Positions 18,370 to 29,553 of a DNA stretch of 64,000 nucleotides are shown in pieces; the stretch's first letter is position 1, and the number at the start of each line of letters is the position of its first letter. The DNA comes from Corallococcus soli (GTDB lineage: Bacteria > Myxococcota > Myxococcia > Myxococcales > Myxococcaceae): positions 186,001-250,000 of the forward strand of contig NZ_JAAIYO010000010.1 in NCBI RefSeq assembly GCF_014930455.1. The letters run 5' to 3'. A program made the translations under genes and the position numbers. The notes under the pieces were generated by a model. It saw only the letters and a program-made list of their open reading frames with translations, ran no database searches and had not been told where the DNA came from.

Positions 18370-19386
18370 TCATGCCTGCCAGCCCGCTGGATGCGCGAGC
18401 TCACGGGCCAGCGGCACCGGGAGCGTGAGGAACAGGGTGCTGCCCCCCTCATCCGTCTGGGCGCCCACCTGTCCGCCGTGGGCCTCCACCTCCTGGCGGG
18501 CCAGGAAGACGCGCAGCGGATCCTCCAGCTTGCGCTCGCGAAAGGCGCGCTCCTCGCACTGGAAGACAGCGGCGCTGTCCTCTTCTGGAACGGGCGCGCC
18601 GTCGCGGCGCACCTCCACCCGCACCTGGTGTCCCAGCCGGGCGGCCCGGACGTGAAGCTCCTCGCCCGGCTGCGCGCGCGCCAGGTGGTGGTGCACGAAG
18701 GCCTCCACGGCGTGCTGGATGCGGCCGGCGTCCACCTCCACGTCGGGCAGCTCCGGGAGCGTGTCCAGCACCAGCGCCACGCTGGCGGCGGACGACGCGG
18801 CCCGCATGCGCTCCACCGCCGCGTCCAGGATGGGCAGCAGCGGCTGGCGCTCGCGCTCACACGCGAGCGCGCCCAGCTCCGCGCGGCTTGAGTCGAAGAA
18901 GTCCTGGGCGAAGGCGAGCGCCCGGTCCGCGTTGCGCAGGATGGTCTCCAGGCCGCGCTGCGCCTTGGGCTCCAGCGGCACGCGCCCGTTGAGCAGCAGC
19001 GCCGCGTAGGAGCGGATGTTGGCCAGTGAGCCGCGCAGGTCGTGCGACGCGAGCGACAGGTAGCGCACGCGCTCCTGCACGCGCTCGGTGCTTCCGGCCA
19101 CGGGCAGCGTCCACACCAGCCGCCCCCCGTCCTCCAGGGCCTCCTCGCCGGCCATCAGCGCGTGGCCCTCGCGCTCCCAGACGCCCGCGACGCCCTCGCG
19201 TGGATGGAAGCCCGCGGCCGTCAGCAGGCCCTCCACGCCCTGTACGTCCGCCGCCGGCGGCAGGGCCTCCAGGCCCAGGTGTTCGAGCAGCAGGGGGCCG
19301 AGCAGGCGTGGCGTTCCCTGGCGGGACAGGAGCACGAGGCCCGGTGCTGGCTCGTGGCCTGCCGCTGTCTCCCCCATCCACGTCAC
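18370..19386 (-). CDS. Sensor histidine kinase with degenerate ATP-binding domain
   Basis: A 338-residue protein. Residues 1-100 form a small sensing domain of unknown type. A HisKA dimerisation helix follows with SLASHDLRGSLANIR, phospho-acceptor His115. The C-terminal HATPase-like domain is eroded: the N-box reads FVHHHLARA without its asparagine, and the G1 box reads VRRDGAPVPEE without DxGxG, although a G2-like GGSTLFLTLP remains. It may not bind ATP normally. I chose the GTG at 19384-19386 because GGGGAGG lies 6-7 bases upstream; an ATG is three codons later. It is divergent from a response regulator gene. Confidence 0.8.
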   Translation of the reverse strand: MTWMGETAAGHEPAPGLVLLSRQGTPRLLGPLLLEHLGLEALPPAADVQGVEGLLTAAGFHPREGVAGVWEREGHALMAGEEALEDGGRLVWTLPVAGSTERVQERVRYLSLASHDLRGSLANIRSYAALLLNGRVPLEPKAQRGLETILRNADRALAFAQDFFDSSRAELGALACERERQPLLPILDAAVERMRAASSAASVALVLDTLPELPDVEVDAGRIQHAVEAFVHHHLARAQPGEELHVRAARLGHQVRVEVRRDGAPVPEEDSAAVFQCEERAFRERKLEDPLRVFLARQEVEAHGGQVGAQTDEGGSTLFLTLPVPLARELAHPAGWQA

Positions 19387-19549
19387 GCGGGACCTCCCCC
19401 TTGCCGTACTTCGGTCTCCGGAAGGGTGGGCAGTGACTGTCGGTTTTGCAACGGGCTCCCGCTCGGACGGGAGACGCCTTAATTTCTTGCGCCAGACGGT
19501 CCTCGGATGGTGGAAGCTAGGCTCCGGTAGCGGTATCGAGGAGACACCT

Positions 19550-19960
19550 CTGACCTCGCTCAACGCACAGCAGGCTGGTTCGCCCGTGGTTCTCGTCGTG
19601 GATGATGATCCCGACATCCTGGAGGCCCTTTCGGAGATCCTTGAAGCCGAGGGCTTCGAGATCCGTCGTGCCCGCAACGGCAAGGAGGCCCTGGAGCGAC
19701 TGGAGCCGGATCCCCCGCAGCTCATCCTGTTGGACCTGATGATGCCGGTGATGGACGGCTGGGAGTTCGCCCAGCGCATGCGCCAGAAGCCGTCCGTCGC
19801 GTCGATTCCGCTCATCGTCCTCAGCGCGGATCGCAACGTCGGCAGCAAGGCCAAGGACATTGGCGCGGTGGGCCACCTGGCCAAGCCCTTCGAGCTCAAC
19901 GACCTGCTCGCCATGGTCCGCCACTCCCTTGGGGGCGGCGTGGAAACGACGCGCATCTGA
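19550..19960 (+). CDS. Single-domain response regulator
   Basis: A receiver-only protein of about 136 residues (CheY-like): acidic pair in LVVDDDPDI, phospho-acceptor Asp in LLDLMMPVMDG, Thr/Ser in IVLSADRN and Lys in GHLAKPFEL. It has no output domain, so it passes phosphate or binds a partner. The start is uncertain: a CTG at 19550 has GAGGAG 6 bases upstream and begins just before the domain; a TTG at 19487 or a GTG at 19433 (with GGAAGGG upstream) would add 21 or 39 residues. Divergent from the histidine kinase at 18370-19386, its likely partner. Confidence 0.87.
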   Translation: MTSLNAQQAGSPVVLVVDDDPDILEALSEILEAEGFEIRRARNGKEALERLEPDPPQLILLDLMMPVMDGWEFAQRMRQKPSVASIPLIVLSADRNVGSKAKDIGAVGHLAKPFELNDLLAMVRHSLGGGVETTRI

Positions 19961-19978
19961 AACGGCCTCCTCCCGTGC

Positions 19979-20007
19979 TTGACCCGCCGGGGAGCCGCCG
20001 TTACGGT
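19979..20007 (+). promoter_or_regulatory. Sigma-70 type promoter of the SCP2 gene
   Basis: TTGACC (19979-19984), a 17-base spacer and TACGGT (20002-20007), placed 49 bases before the SCP2 start codon. A palindrome lies directly downstream, where a repressor would block transcription. Confidence 0.5.
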
Positions 20008-20018
20008 CTCGCGCGGTA

Positions 20019-20034
20019 TTGATTCACCAATCAA
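20019..20034. promoter_or_regulatory. Palindromic operator candidate TTGATT-N4-AATCAA
   Basis: Perfect inverted repeat TTGATTCACCAATCAA, starting about 12 bases after the -10 of the SCP2 promoter. It closely matches the palindrome at 27992-28009 before the acyl-CoA dehydrogenase gene, suggesting one regulator for both. Confidence 0.5.
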
Positions 20035-20055
20035 CGCTGAGAAAAGGAGCGAGTC

Positions 20056-20385
20056 ATGGCGACCGCGAAGGACATCCTCGAGACCGACATTCCCGCCGTG
20101 CTGAAGGAGAAGCCGGAGCTGGCGAAGGACCTCAACGCCATCATCAACTTCGACATCTCCGGTGAGGGCGGCGGCAAGTGGACGCTGGACGCCACCAAGT
20201 CCGAGGGCTGGGTGACGGAAGGTCTCCACGACGCGCCGAAGATGGCCGTCTCCGTCAGCAACGACGACTTCGTGAAGATCCGCGAGAAGAAGCTGAACGC
20301 GCAGATGGCCGCCATGCAGGGCAAGCTCAAGTTCAAGCCCATGGACATGGGCCTCGCGATGAAGCTGGCGAAGCTGCTCGGCTGA
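20056..20385 (+). CDS. SCP2 sterol-carrier domain protein
   Basis: A 109-residue protein made of a single SCP2 domain (FDISGEGGGKWTLDATKSEGWV, NDDFVKIREKKLNAQMAAMQGKLKFKPMDMGLAMKL). SCP2 domains bind acyl-CoA, branched fatty acids or sterols and hand them to enzymes. AAAAGGAG precedes the ATG. The next gene, 102 bases downstream on the same strand, encodes an AMACR-like enzyme, matching the pairing of SCP2 and AMACR in branched-chain lipid breakdown in animals. The promoter and palindrome upstream are listed separately. Confidence 0.93.
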   Translation: MATAKDILETDIPAVLKEKPELAKDLNAIINFDISGEGGGKWTLDATKSEGWVTEGLHDAPKMAVSVSNDDFVKIREKKLNAQMAAMQGKLKFKPMDMGLAMKLAKLLG

Positions 20386-20487
20386 TTCCGCAGCCGTCGC
20401 ACCTTCCGCACCCCGTGTCGCGTCGGCGGCGCGTTTCCTCCCGGGAACGCGCCGTCTTCCGTTTCATCCCCTGCCTGGAGTGCCCCC

Positions 20488-21666
20488 ATGTCTCCGACGT
20501 CATCCCCCCTCGCGGGCCTGCGCGTGTTGGACCTGTCGCGCCTGCTGCCGGGCCCCTACGCGACGCTCGTGCTGGCGGACCTGGGGGCCACCGTGGACAA
20601 GGTGGAGGATCCGGACGTGGGGGACGCCACCCGGCACATGCCGCCGCAACGCGACGGGGAGGGGGCGCTCTTCTACGGGCTGCACCGCAACAAGCGCTCG
20701 CTGACGCTGAACCTCAAGACGCCGGAGGGGCGGGACGCGCTCGTGCGGCTCGTGGCCCACTACGACGTGCTGGTGGAGAGCTTCCGGCCCGGGGTGATGG
20801 ACAAGCTGGGGGTGGGGGAGGCGGTGCTGCGCGCGAAGAACCCGCGCCTCATCTACTGCGCCATCTCCGGCTATGGCCAGACGGGGCCGGACCGGCTCAA
20901 GGCGGGGCATGATCTCAACTACGTGGCCCGGGCGGGCCTGCTGGGCTACGGCGGTGAGGCGGGCGGCGCCCCGGCGTTCCCGGGCGTGCAGGTGGCGGAC
21001 ATTGGCGGGGGCAGCCTGTTCGCGCTGGTGGGCATCCTCGCCGCGCTGCACGAGCGTGAGCGCACGGGCGTGGGCCGCTTCGTGGACGTGTCCATGACGG
21101 ACGGCGCGCTGGCGTTCCTCCACCTGCACCTGGCCGCGCGCCTCTTCGCCGGTGCGGAGGGCACGCCCCTCACGCGGGGCCGCGAGGCGCTCAACGGCGG
21201 CTATCCCAGCTATGGCCTGTACCGCACCGCGGATGATCGCTGGCTCGCGGTGGGCGCGCTGGAGCCCAAGTTCTTCGGCGCGCTCGCGACGCGGCTGGGC
21301 CGCCCGGAGCTGCTCGACGACGCCTACGTGCCCGGCGAGCTCGGGGAGCGGGTGAAGGCGGAGCTGAAGCGCATCTTCGCAAGCCAGCCGCTGGCCCACT
21401 GGCGCGAGCTGCTGGCCGGCGCGGACCTCTGCGTGGAGCCGGTGGCGGAAGGGGACGAGGTGCTGTCCGACGCCCAGCTGCGCGAGCGCGGGCTCTTCGT
21501 GGAGGCGGAGGACGCGCAGCGGGGCATCCGCGTGACGCACCTGCTCACGCCGCTGCGCATGGGCGAAATCCCCCTGCGTCCACCGCCCGCGCTGGGCCAG
21601 CACTCGCGCGACATCCTCGAAGCCGCGGGGTTCACCGCCGAGGAGATTGCACGGCTGGGGGCCTGA
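20488..21666 (+). CDS. CaiB/BaiF CoA-transferase family, AMACR-like
   Basis: A 392-residue class III CoA-transferase-fold protein, closest in motif to alpha-methylacyl-CoA racemase. His141 (KAGHDLNYVA) and Asp171 (VADIGGGSLFA) match in sequence and in 30-residue spacing the His/Asp catalytic pair of racemases of this group. The CoA-binding start LRVLDLSRLLPGPYATLVLADLGA is intact. It would convert (2R)- to (2S)-methylacyl-CoA so that methyl-branched chains can enter beta-oxidation. A true CoA-transferase cannot be excluded. ATG at 20488, with TGGAG upstream. Confidence 0.88.
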   Translation: MSPTSSPLAGLRVLDLSRLLPGPYATLVLADLGATVDKVEDPDVGDATRHMPPQRDGEGALFYGLHRNKRSLTLNLKTPEGRDALVRLVAHYDVLVESFRPGVMDKLGVGEAVLRAKNPRLIYCAISGYGQTGPDRLKAGHDLNYVARAGLLGYGGEAGGAPAFPGVQVADIGGGSLFALVGILAALHERERTGVGRFVDVSMTDGALAFLHLHLAARLFAGAEGTPLTRGREALNGGYPSYGLYRTADDRWLAVGALEPKFFGALATRLGRPELLDDAYVPGELGERVKAELKRIFASQPLAHWRELLAGADLCVEPVAEGDEVLSDAQLRERGLFVEAEDAQRGIRVTHLLTPLRMGEIPLRPPPALGQHSRDILEAAGFTAEEIARLGA

Positions 21667-21678
21667 AGGGCCCCAGGC

Positions 21679-22788
21679 TCACTTCGCGCCGGGCGGCGCC
21701 CACAGGTCCCAGCCGCGCGCCGCGTGGCACGCGTCGCCCACCAGGTCCAGGGCGAGCTGGGGCTCCTTCCGGGCCAGCGTCGCGGTGTCGCGGAAGGCGC
21801 CGGTGGCCTCCAGTTGGAGGGCCGCGCGCTCCAGCGCCGCGCGGGCCTGCTCCACCGCGCGAGCCTGCGCGGGCGTGGGCTTCCAGCCCGTCTCGTCGCG
21901 GTAGCGGCCCAGGGCCTCCAGCCAGTGCCCGTAGAACTTCACCATCTGCACCAGCACGGGGACGCGGAAGGCCGGCGCGGCGACGAGCGCGGCCTCGTAC
22001 TGCCGGGCCTCCGAACCCAGCCGGTACACGAGCACGTCCACCTGCGCGTCCAGCCGAGCGCCCCACGCCTTGCGCACGGAGGGGAAGCGCGCCCAGCCCG
22101 CGACGGCCTGGAAGAAGTGGAGCCCGCCGCACGGGTGCGCGTAGATGCCCTGCTTGTTCTTGGGCACCTGCGCGCGGCCGGCCTTCATCCCTTCGGCCAG
22201 CGCTGAGTTCGCGGACTCCAGCGTGCCCAGCGCGGCGTCCATCACCGCGTCGATGCGCACCGTCTGCCCCGCGCCGTTCTGGAACGCGCCTCCCGGCTTG
22301 TGCACGCGCGACAGCGCATCCAGCGCCCACGCACCCTCCGGTGAGGTGGCAAGCGCGGGGCGGAAGTCGTGCTGGAGCGACGCCACCAGCTCGCGCAGCG
22401 ACACCGGACCCCACGCGGCGGGGAAGGTGTGTGACAGCGGGTGGCCCGAAAGCAGGAGCGTCTTCACCTGGAGCGCCGGGTGCGGCTCCACGGGCGTGCC
22501 GTCGGGGGTGAACGCGTCGAAGAAGTAGCGCGCGGGGGGGGCCGCCTTCGGGGACTCGCGGCGCAGGAAGCCCGCGACGATGGCCTCCGCCGCGGGGCGG
22601 CCCTCGCGGGTGCGGAAGGCCCTGCCGTCCAGGTCCATGCCGTGCGCGAGCGCCCACGGGTTGCCCGGGTCCGCGGCGTGCGTGCGGCACTGCGCGTGGA
22701 GGACCGGGGCCGCTGGCGCCGTCGGAGGAGGGGAGGGAGGTGGGGCGCTCAGGGTGAGCCCGAGCAGGGCCATGGAGGAGGGGAGCAT
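21679..22788 (-). CDS. Secreted conserved hypothetical protein
   Basis: A protein of about 369 residues with a short hydrophobic start (MLPSSMALLGLTLSAPPP) and a Pro-rich linker, probably exported. The rest is helical, with HAQCRTH near the start and GIYAHPCGGLHFFQAVAGW in the middle; this His/Cys-containing core is the most distinctive part. No family was recognised. The start is uncertain: ATG 22788 lies right against a strong hairpin (22789-22817) and has no ribosome site; ATG 22773 is the alternative. Convergent with the AMACR-like gene, 12 bases apart. Confidence 0.65.
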   Translation of the reverse strand: MLPSSMALLGLTLSAPPPSPPPTAPAAPVLHAQCRTHAADPGNPWALAHGMDLDGRAFRTREGRPAAEAIVAGFLRRESPKAAPPARYFFDAFTPDGTPVEPHPALQVKTLLLSGHPLSHTFPAAWGPVSLRELVASLQHDFRPALATSPEGAWALDALSRVHKPGGAFQNGAGQTVRIDAVMDAALGTLESANSALAEGMKAGRAQVPKNKQGIYAHPCGGLHFFQAVAGWARFPSVRKAWGARLDAQVDVLVYRLGSEARQYEAALVAAPAFRVPVLVQMVKFYGHWLEALGRYRDETGWKPTPAQARAVEQARAALERAALQLEATGAFRDTATLARKEPQLALDLVGDACHAARGWDLWAPPGAK

Positions 22789-22817
22789 GGGCGCGGGCAG
22801 TGTCGCAGCCCGCGCCC
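22789..22817 (-). terminator. Hairpin after the marR gene
   Basis: Perfect 10-bp stem GGGCGCGGGC (22789-22798) with GCCCGCGCCC (22808-22817), 9-base loop, 22 bases after the marR stop. There is no T-run. It touches the predicted start codon of the next gene. Confidence 0.55.
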
Positions 22818-22839
22818 CTCCGCGCATCTTCCGGCCCGG

Positions 22840-23414
22840 TCAGCGCGCCGGGGAGGCGCCCTTCAGGCGTGTGAGCATCCGCTCGATGATGCCGAACAGC
22901 GACTCCCGGTCCTCGGGTTCGAGCAGGCCCATCAACCGGCGCACCCCGGAGTCCGTCATCAGGTGGATGAGCTTGTAGAGCTCACAGCCCTTGTCGGTGA
23001 GCTTCGCGGTGACGGCGCGGCGGTCATCCGCGTCCCGGCCGCGCTCCACCATGCCCATGTCCTCCAGCCGGTCCACGACGCCGGTGATGGTCTTCTTGGT
23101 GATGCCGATGCGCTGGGCCAGCACGCCCACCTGCGTGGGGCCGTCCATGCCCAGCCAGCCCAGGGCGTGCACCTGGGTGGGGGTGAGCCGCATGTCGTCA
23201 CAGAGGCTGGCCAGCGGATCCCTCAAGGAGCGGAAGTAGGCCAGCTCCTTGAGGAGCGCCAGGAAGCGACGGGAGTCCGGCGTGGACTGGTCGCCTTCCT
23301 GGAGCAGACGGTCCGCCGGCGACAGCTCGTCGGCGGGCTCGTCCGGGACCTCCTCCAGCCCCCCGGAGCGCGCGTCGTGCTCCGGGGGCGGGGTGATGGA
23401 GGTGGGGCGGCGCA

Positions 23415-23415
<1 letters not shown>
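22840..23415 (-). CDS. MarR-family regulator of the efflux operon
   Basis: A 191-residue MarR protein with an unusual acidic N-terminal extension of about 50 residues. The winged-helix core is at about residues 75-155: LTPTQVHALGWLGMDGPTQ, VGVLAQRIGITKKTITGVVDRLEDMG, the wing MVERGRDADDRRAVTAKLTDKG. It most likely represses the efflux operon in which it is encoded and is released by an exported compound. Its ATG overlaps the pump stop codon (TGATG), so it is translated with the pump. A candidate operator is the 25-bp palindrome at 27825. Confidence 0.9.
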
Positions 23416-26570
<3,155 letters not shown>

Positions 26571-26614
26571 TCTTCAGGTACCCGAAGGAAAGGGGAGGGG
26601 AGGGAGGACCGGCG

Positions 26615-27718
26615 CTACTGCGTGACGCGCACCGCGGTCCCCTCCTTGACGTCCAGCGAGGCGTCGGCGAGCACGCGCTCCTCCGCCGTGAGGCCCTGCA
26701 GCACCTTCACGTAGCCCGGCAGCACGCGCTGCACGCGCACGTCGCGCTTGCGCACGGTGCCGTCCTGCACCACCCACACGAAGCCGTCCTGGCCCTTGCT
26801 GCTGACCGCCTGCGAGGGCAGGAACAGGCCCGGGGCCGAGTCACCCGCGGCCTTGGAGAAGTCCATCTCCACGAGCGCGCCCGGGCGCAGCGGCCGCTCC
26901 GTCTTGCCCGTCACGTCCGCCAGCACCTCCACGGTGCGGCTCTGCGCGTCGATGACGGCGCCCACGTTGGACACCTTCGCCTCGAAGCGCATGCCGCTGG
27001 GGTTCACGGTGCCCGGCGTCACGGTGCCCGGCACCACGCTGTCGATGACGGACTCCGGCACCATCATCCGGATCTCCAGCCCGTCGGCGTCCACCATGGA
27101 GAACACCGGGGTGGAGGGCGTCATCGCCACCGAGTCACCCACGTTCTTCGTGCGCGCGGTGATGATGCCGTCGAACGGCGCGGTGATGGAGTGGTCGCGC
27201 AGGTTCTCCTCCGCCAGTCGCAGCGCAGCGCCCGCCTGGGCCGCCTGGGCCGCCGCCTGCTTCTGGCCGATCTCCGCCTGCTCCAGGGCGCTGGCCGCGA
27301 CGCCGCCGGACTCGGCGACCTTGCGCGTGCGCTCCAGGGTGCTGGTGGCCAATTGCAGCGCCGCGTCCGCCATGTCCTTGGCCGCGCGCGTCTGGTCCAC
27401 CGCGATGCGCACGTTGGACGTGTCCAGCACCGCCAGCACGTCGCCCTTCTTCACCTTGTCGCCCACCTTCGCGTTCACCTTCATGAGCGTGCCGGTGGCG
27501 GACGGGCCCAGCGTCGCCTCGTGCTTGGAGCGCACCTGCCCGGTGACGCGCGTCACGTTCTGCTCCAGCTCGGTGGCCGGGGTGATGGCCTTGACGCCCA
27601 TGGCGTTCGCGCCGCCCGCCTGCTGCGTGGGCAGCTGCGCCTTCTCCGCCCCCGCCTTCGAGCACCCTGCCGTCGACACCGCAACGGCCACCACGGCGGC
27701 CAAGATTCGCTGATTCAC
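26615..27718 (-). CDS. RND efflux periplasmic adaptor lipoprotein
   Basis: A 367-residue membrane-fusion protein. Lipoprotein signal VNQRILAAVVAVAVSTAGC (Cys19), lipoyl-like half motifs (GTLMKVNAKVGDKVKKGDVLAVLD and NLRDHSITAPFDGIITARTKNVGD) around a coiled-coil hairpin (about residues 110-165), then beta-barrel and membrane-proximal domains. It joins the RND pump to an outer-membrane channel. The loop PGTVTPGTVNPSG carries a short internal repeat. The GTG at 27716-27718 has AGGAG 9 bases upstream. First gene of the adaptor-pump-marR operon. Confidence 0.93.
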   Translation of the reverse strand: MNQRILAAVVAVAVSTAGCSKAGAEKAQLPTQQAGGANAMGVKAITPATELEQNVTRVTGQVRSKHEATLGPSATGTLMKVNAKVGDKVKKGDVLAVLDTSNVRIAVDQTRAAKDMADAALQLATSTLERTRKVAESGGVAASALEQAEIGQKQAAAQAAQAGAALRLAEENLRDHSITAPFDGIITARTKNVGDSVAMTPSTPVFSMVDADGLEIRMMVPESVIDSVVPGTVTPGTVNPSGMRFEAKVSNVGAVIDAQSRTVEVLADVTGKTERPLRPGALVEMDFSKAAGDSAPGLFLPSQAVSSKGQDGFVWVVQDGTVRKRDVRVQRVLPGYVKVLQGLTAEERVLADASLDVKEGTAVRVTQ

Positions 27719-27794
27719 GCGTCCGAACTCCTGCCGGCTCTCCGGCGGTTCACCCGCCCGGGTACCTGCTCCGGCCATATTCTTTGTGGGCTAG

Positions 27795-27822
27795 AAATTA
27801 CCGACGCTCGATTATCTGTCAA
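27795..27822 (-). promoter_or_regulatory. Promoter of the RND efflux operon
   Basis: On the minus strand: TTGACA (27822-27817), 16-base spacer, TAATTT (27800-27795), about 77 bases before the adaptor start codon. This is one of the best sigma-70 matches in the window. Confidence 0.6.
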
Positions 27823-27824
27823 GA

Positions 27825-27849
27825 GGATACTCCGTAATGCGGACTATCC
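27825..27849. promoter_or_regulatory. 25-bp palindrome upstream of the efflux promoter
   Basis: GGATACTCCG (27825-27834), five bases TAATG, then CGGACTATCC (27840-27849): nine of ten positions are complementary. It lies immediately upstream of the -35 box. A regulator bound here could be the operon's own MarR protein, or an activator. Confidence 0.5.
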
Positions 27850-27991
27850 ACCCCGGGGTGGCCCTTTGCGCCTGGCCGCCTGCCCGCTGGGCCCCAACAC
27901 CGAGGGCGTCGCATTGCGTCACGGGCGACTGACGCGGTGCGGGAGGGCAGGGACGTCGCGGGTTGCTTGTGGCTGACACGAAGCGCCTGTT

Positions 27992-28009
27992 ATTGACTCG
28001 CGAGTCAAT
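27992..28009. promoter_or_regulatory. 18-bp perfect palindrome before the acyl-CoA dehydrogenase gene
   Basis: ATTGACTCGCGAGTCAAT, perfectly symmetrical, 44 bases before the start codon. Its core TTGACT-N4-AGTCAA matches the TTGATT-N4-AATCAA site at the SCP2 promoter. The form is typical of TetR-family operators that control lipid breakdown; the regulator is not in this window. Confidence 0.6.
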
Positions 28010-28053
28010 CCACCCCCGGAGCACCCGCCGGGGACACTTCCCGAGGATCAGCG

Positions 28054-29193
28054 ATGCTCAACCCGTTCACCGAGGAGCACGAGGCGTTTCGCAAGACGGT
28101 GCGCACCTTCGTGGAGAAGGAGATGGCGCCGTACGGGCTGGAGTGGGACCGCGCGGGCATCTTCCCCCGCGAGCTGTTCAAGAAGTGCGGCGAGCTGGGC
28201 TTCCTGGGCATCAACCACGACCCGAAGTACGGCGGCAGCGGCCTGGACTACTGGTACGTGACGGCGTTCGCGGAGGAGCTGAGCCGCAGCCGCAACGCGG
28301 GCGTGAACATGGCGCTGCTGGTGCAGAGCCAGATGGCCACGCCCATCATCAACGAGATCGGCACCGACGAGCAGAAGCGGGAGTTCCTGGAGCCCGCGCT
28401 CAAGGGTGAGCGCATCGCGGCGCTGGGCGTGAGCGAGCCGGGGTGCGGTTCGGACGTGGCGAGCATCAAGACGACGGCGCGTCGGGACGGCGACGACTAC
28501 GTCATCAACGGCTCCAAGATGTGGATCACCAACGGCACGCGCGCGGACTTCATCACGCTGGCGGTGCGCACGGGTGAGCAGGGCTACGGCGGTATCTCGC
28601 TGGTGACGTTCCCCACGGACGTGAAGGGGTTCAGCATCTCCAAGAAGCTGGACAAGATTGGCAACCTGTCCTCGGACACGGCCATCCTCTACTTCGAGGA
28701 CTGCCGCATCCCGGCCCGCTACGTGCTGGGCGAGGAGAACCAGGGCTTCTACCACGTGATGACGAACTTCCAGGGCGAGCGCCTGGTGGGGGCCATCACC
28801 ACGGTGGGCGGCATGGACCGGATGCTGGAGGACGCCATCCAGTACGGCAGCGAGCGCGAGGCGTTTGGCCGGCCGCTCATCAAGTTCCAGGTGTGGCGCC
28901 ACAAGTTCGTGGAGCACCTGGCGGCGGTGGAGGCGGCGCGGCGGCTCACCTACCACGCGGTGGACCTGTTCGACCGGGGGGAGAACCCGGTGAAGGAGGT
29001 CTCCATGGCGAAGCTGTTCGCGGGCGACCTCGCGCAGCGCGTGGCCTACGACTGCCAGCAGTTCTTCGGCGGCATGGGCTACATCGAGGAGACGCCCATC
29101 GCGCGGATGTGGCGGGACGTGCGGCTCATCACCATCGGCGGTGGCACCTCCGAGGTGATGAAGGAGATCATCTCCAAGCTGTACGGCTTCTAG
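28054..29193 (+). CDS. Acyl-CoA dehydrogenase
   Basis: A 379-residue flavoenzyme of normal family length. Motifs: [36 protein letters not shown], and C-terminal [20 protein letters not shown] and [12 protein letters not shown]. The C-terminal position of the usual catalytic Glu is Gly, while Glu242 in NFQGERLV sits where isovaleryl- and long-chain-type dehydrogenases carry their base, so that subtype is likely. It makes 2-enoyl-CoA and passes electrons to ETF. A 18-bp palindrome lies upstream. Its stop codon abuts the stop of the convergent zinc-ribbon gene (TAGCTA). Confidence 0.94.
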   Translation: MLNPFTEEHEAFRKTVRTFVEKEMAPYGLEWDRAGIFPRELFKKCGELGFLGINHDPKYGGSGLDYWYVTAFAEELSRSRNAGVNMALLVQSQMATPIINEIGTDEQKREFLEPALKGERIAALGVSEPGCGSDVASIKTTARRDGDDYVINGSKMWITNGTRADFITLAVRTGEQGYGGISLVTFPTDVKGFSISKKLDKIGNLSSDTAILYFEDCRIPARYVLGEENQGFYHVMTNFQGERLVGAITTVGGMDRMLEDAIQYGSEREAFGRPLIKFQVWRHKFVEHLAAVEAARRLTYHAVDLFDRGENPVKEVSMAKLFAGDLAQRVAYDCQQFFGGMGYIEETPIARMWRDVRLITIGGGTSEVMKEIISKLYGF

Positions 29194-29481
29194 CTACTTC
29201 TTGCGGAACAGGGACTCCGCGGCGCTGAGGAGCGCGTCGCGGGAGTCCTTCTGATGCAGGCCGCCTTCGCCCAGCTGGAACAGCTCGCAGAAGTTGGCCC
29301 CGTCCTTGTCGCGGGGCACCTCCGCGAAGGGCTCCTTGCAGGCTTTGGCCACGGACAGGTCGAAGTGCCGGCAGTTGCGGCACGAGCGCAGGTCCTCGTC
29401 ACAGCCGGGGCAGGTGTCGTTGCGGCCCACCTGGTTGGCGATGATGTCGAGTGAGCGTCCGCAGTGCGCGCAACCGGGCAT
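29194..29481 (-). CDS. Small zinc-ribbon protein
   Basis: A 95-residue protein with cysteine pairs CAHC, CPGC and CRNC followed by a fourth Cys group (ACKEP, NFCELF), consistent with one or two structural zinc sites. The C-terminal 30 residues are a charged helix ending FRKK. No catalytic motif is seen; it may bind nucleic acid or a protein partner. ATG 29481 with GGGGAGG upstream is preferred over an earlier in-frame ATG. Its stop codon directly abuts that of the acyl-CoA dehydrogenase gene. Confidence 0.8.
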   Translation of the reverse strand: MPGCAHCGRSLDIIANQVGRNDTCPGCDEDLRSCRNCRHFDLSVAKACKEPFAEVPRDKDGANFCELFQLGEGGLHQKDSRDALLSAAESLFRKK

Positions 29482-29553
29482 GGCGAGGTCCTCCCCGTGA
29501 ACGGGCCGGGGCGACATCCTGCCAGAATCCGGGCACGCGCGGCCCGGACGCCT

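Larger units (their letters stand above)
27719..28053. other. Divergent control region between efflux operon and acyl-CoA dehydrogenase
   Basis: This 335-base stretch holds no gene that I can support. It contains the efflux promoter (27795-27822), a 25-bp near-perfect palindrome (27825-27849), a 14-bp palindrome CCACCCCGGGGTGG (27848-27861) and an 18-bp palindrome before the acyl-CoA dehydrogenase gene (27992-28009). It is locally AT-rich compared with its neighbours. Confidence 0.75.
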
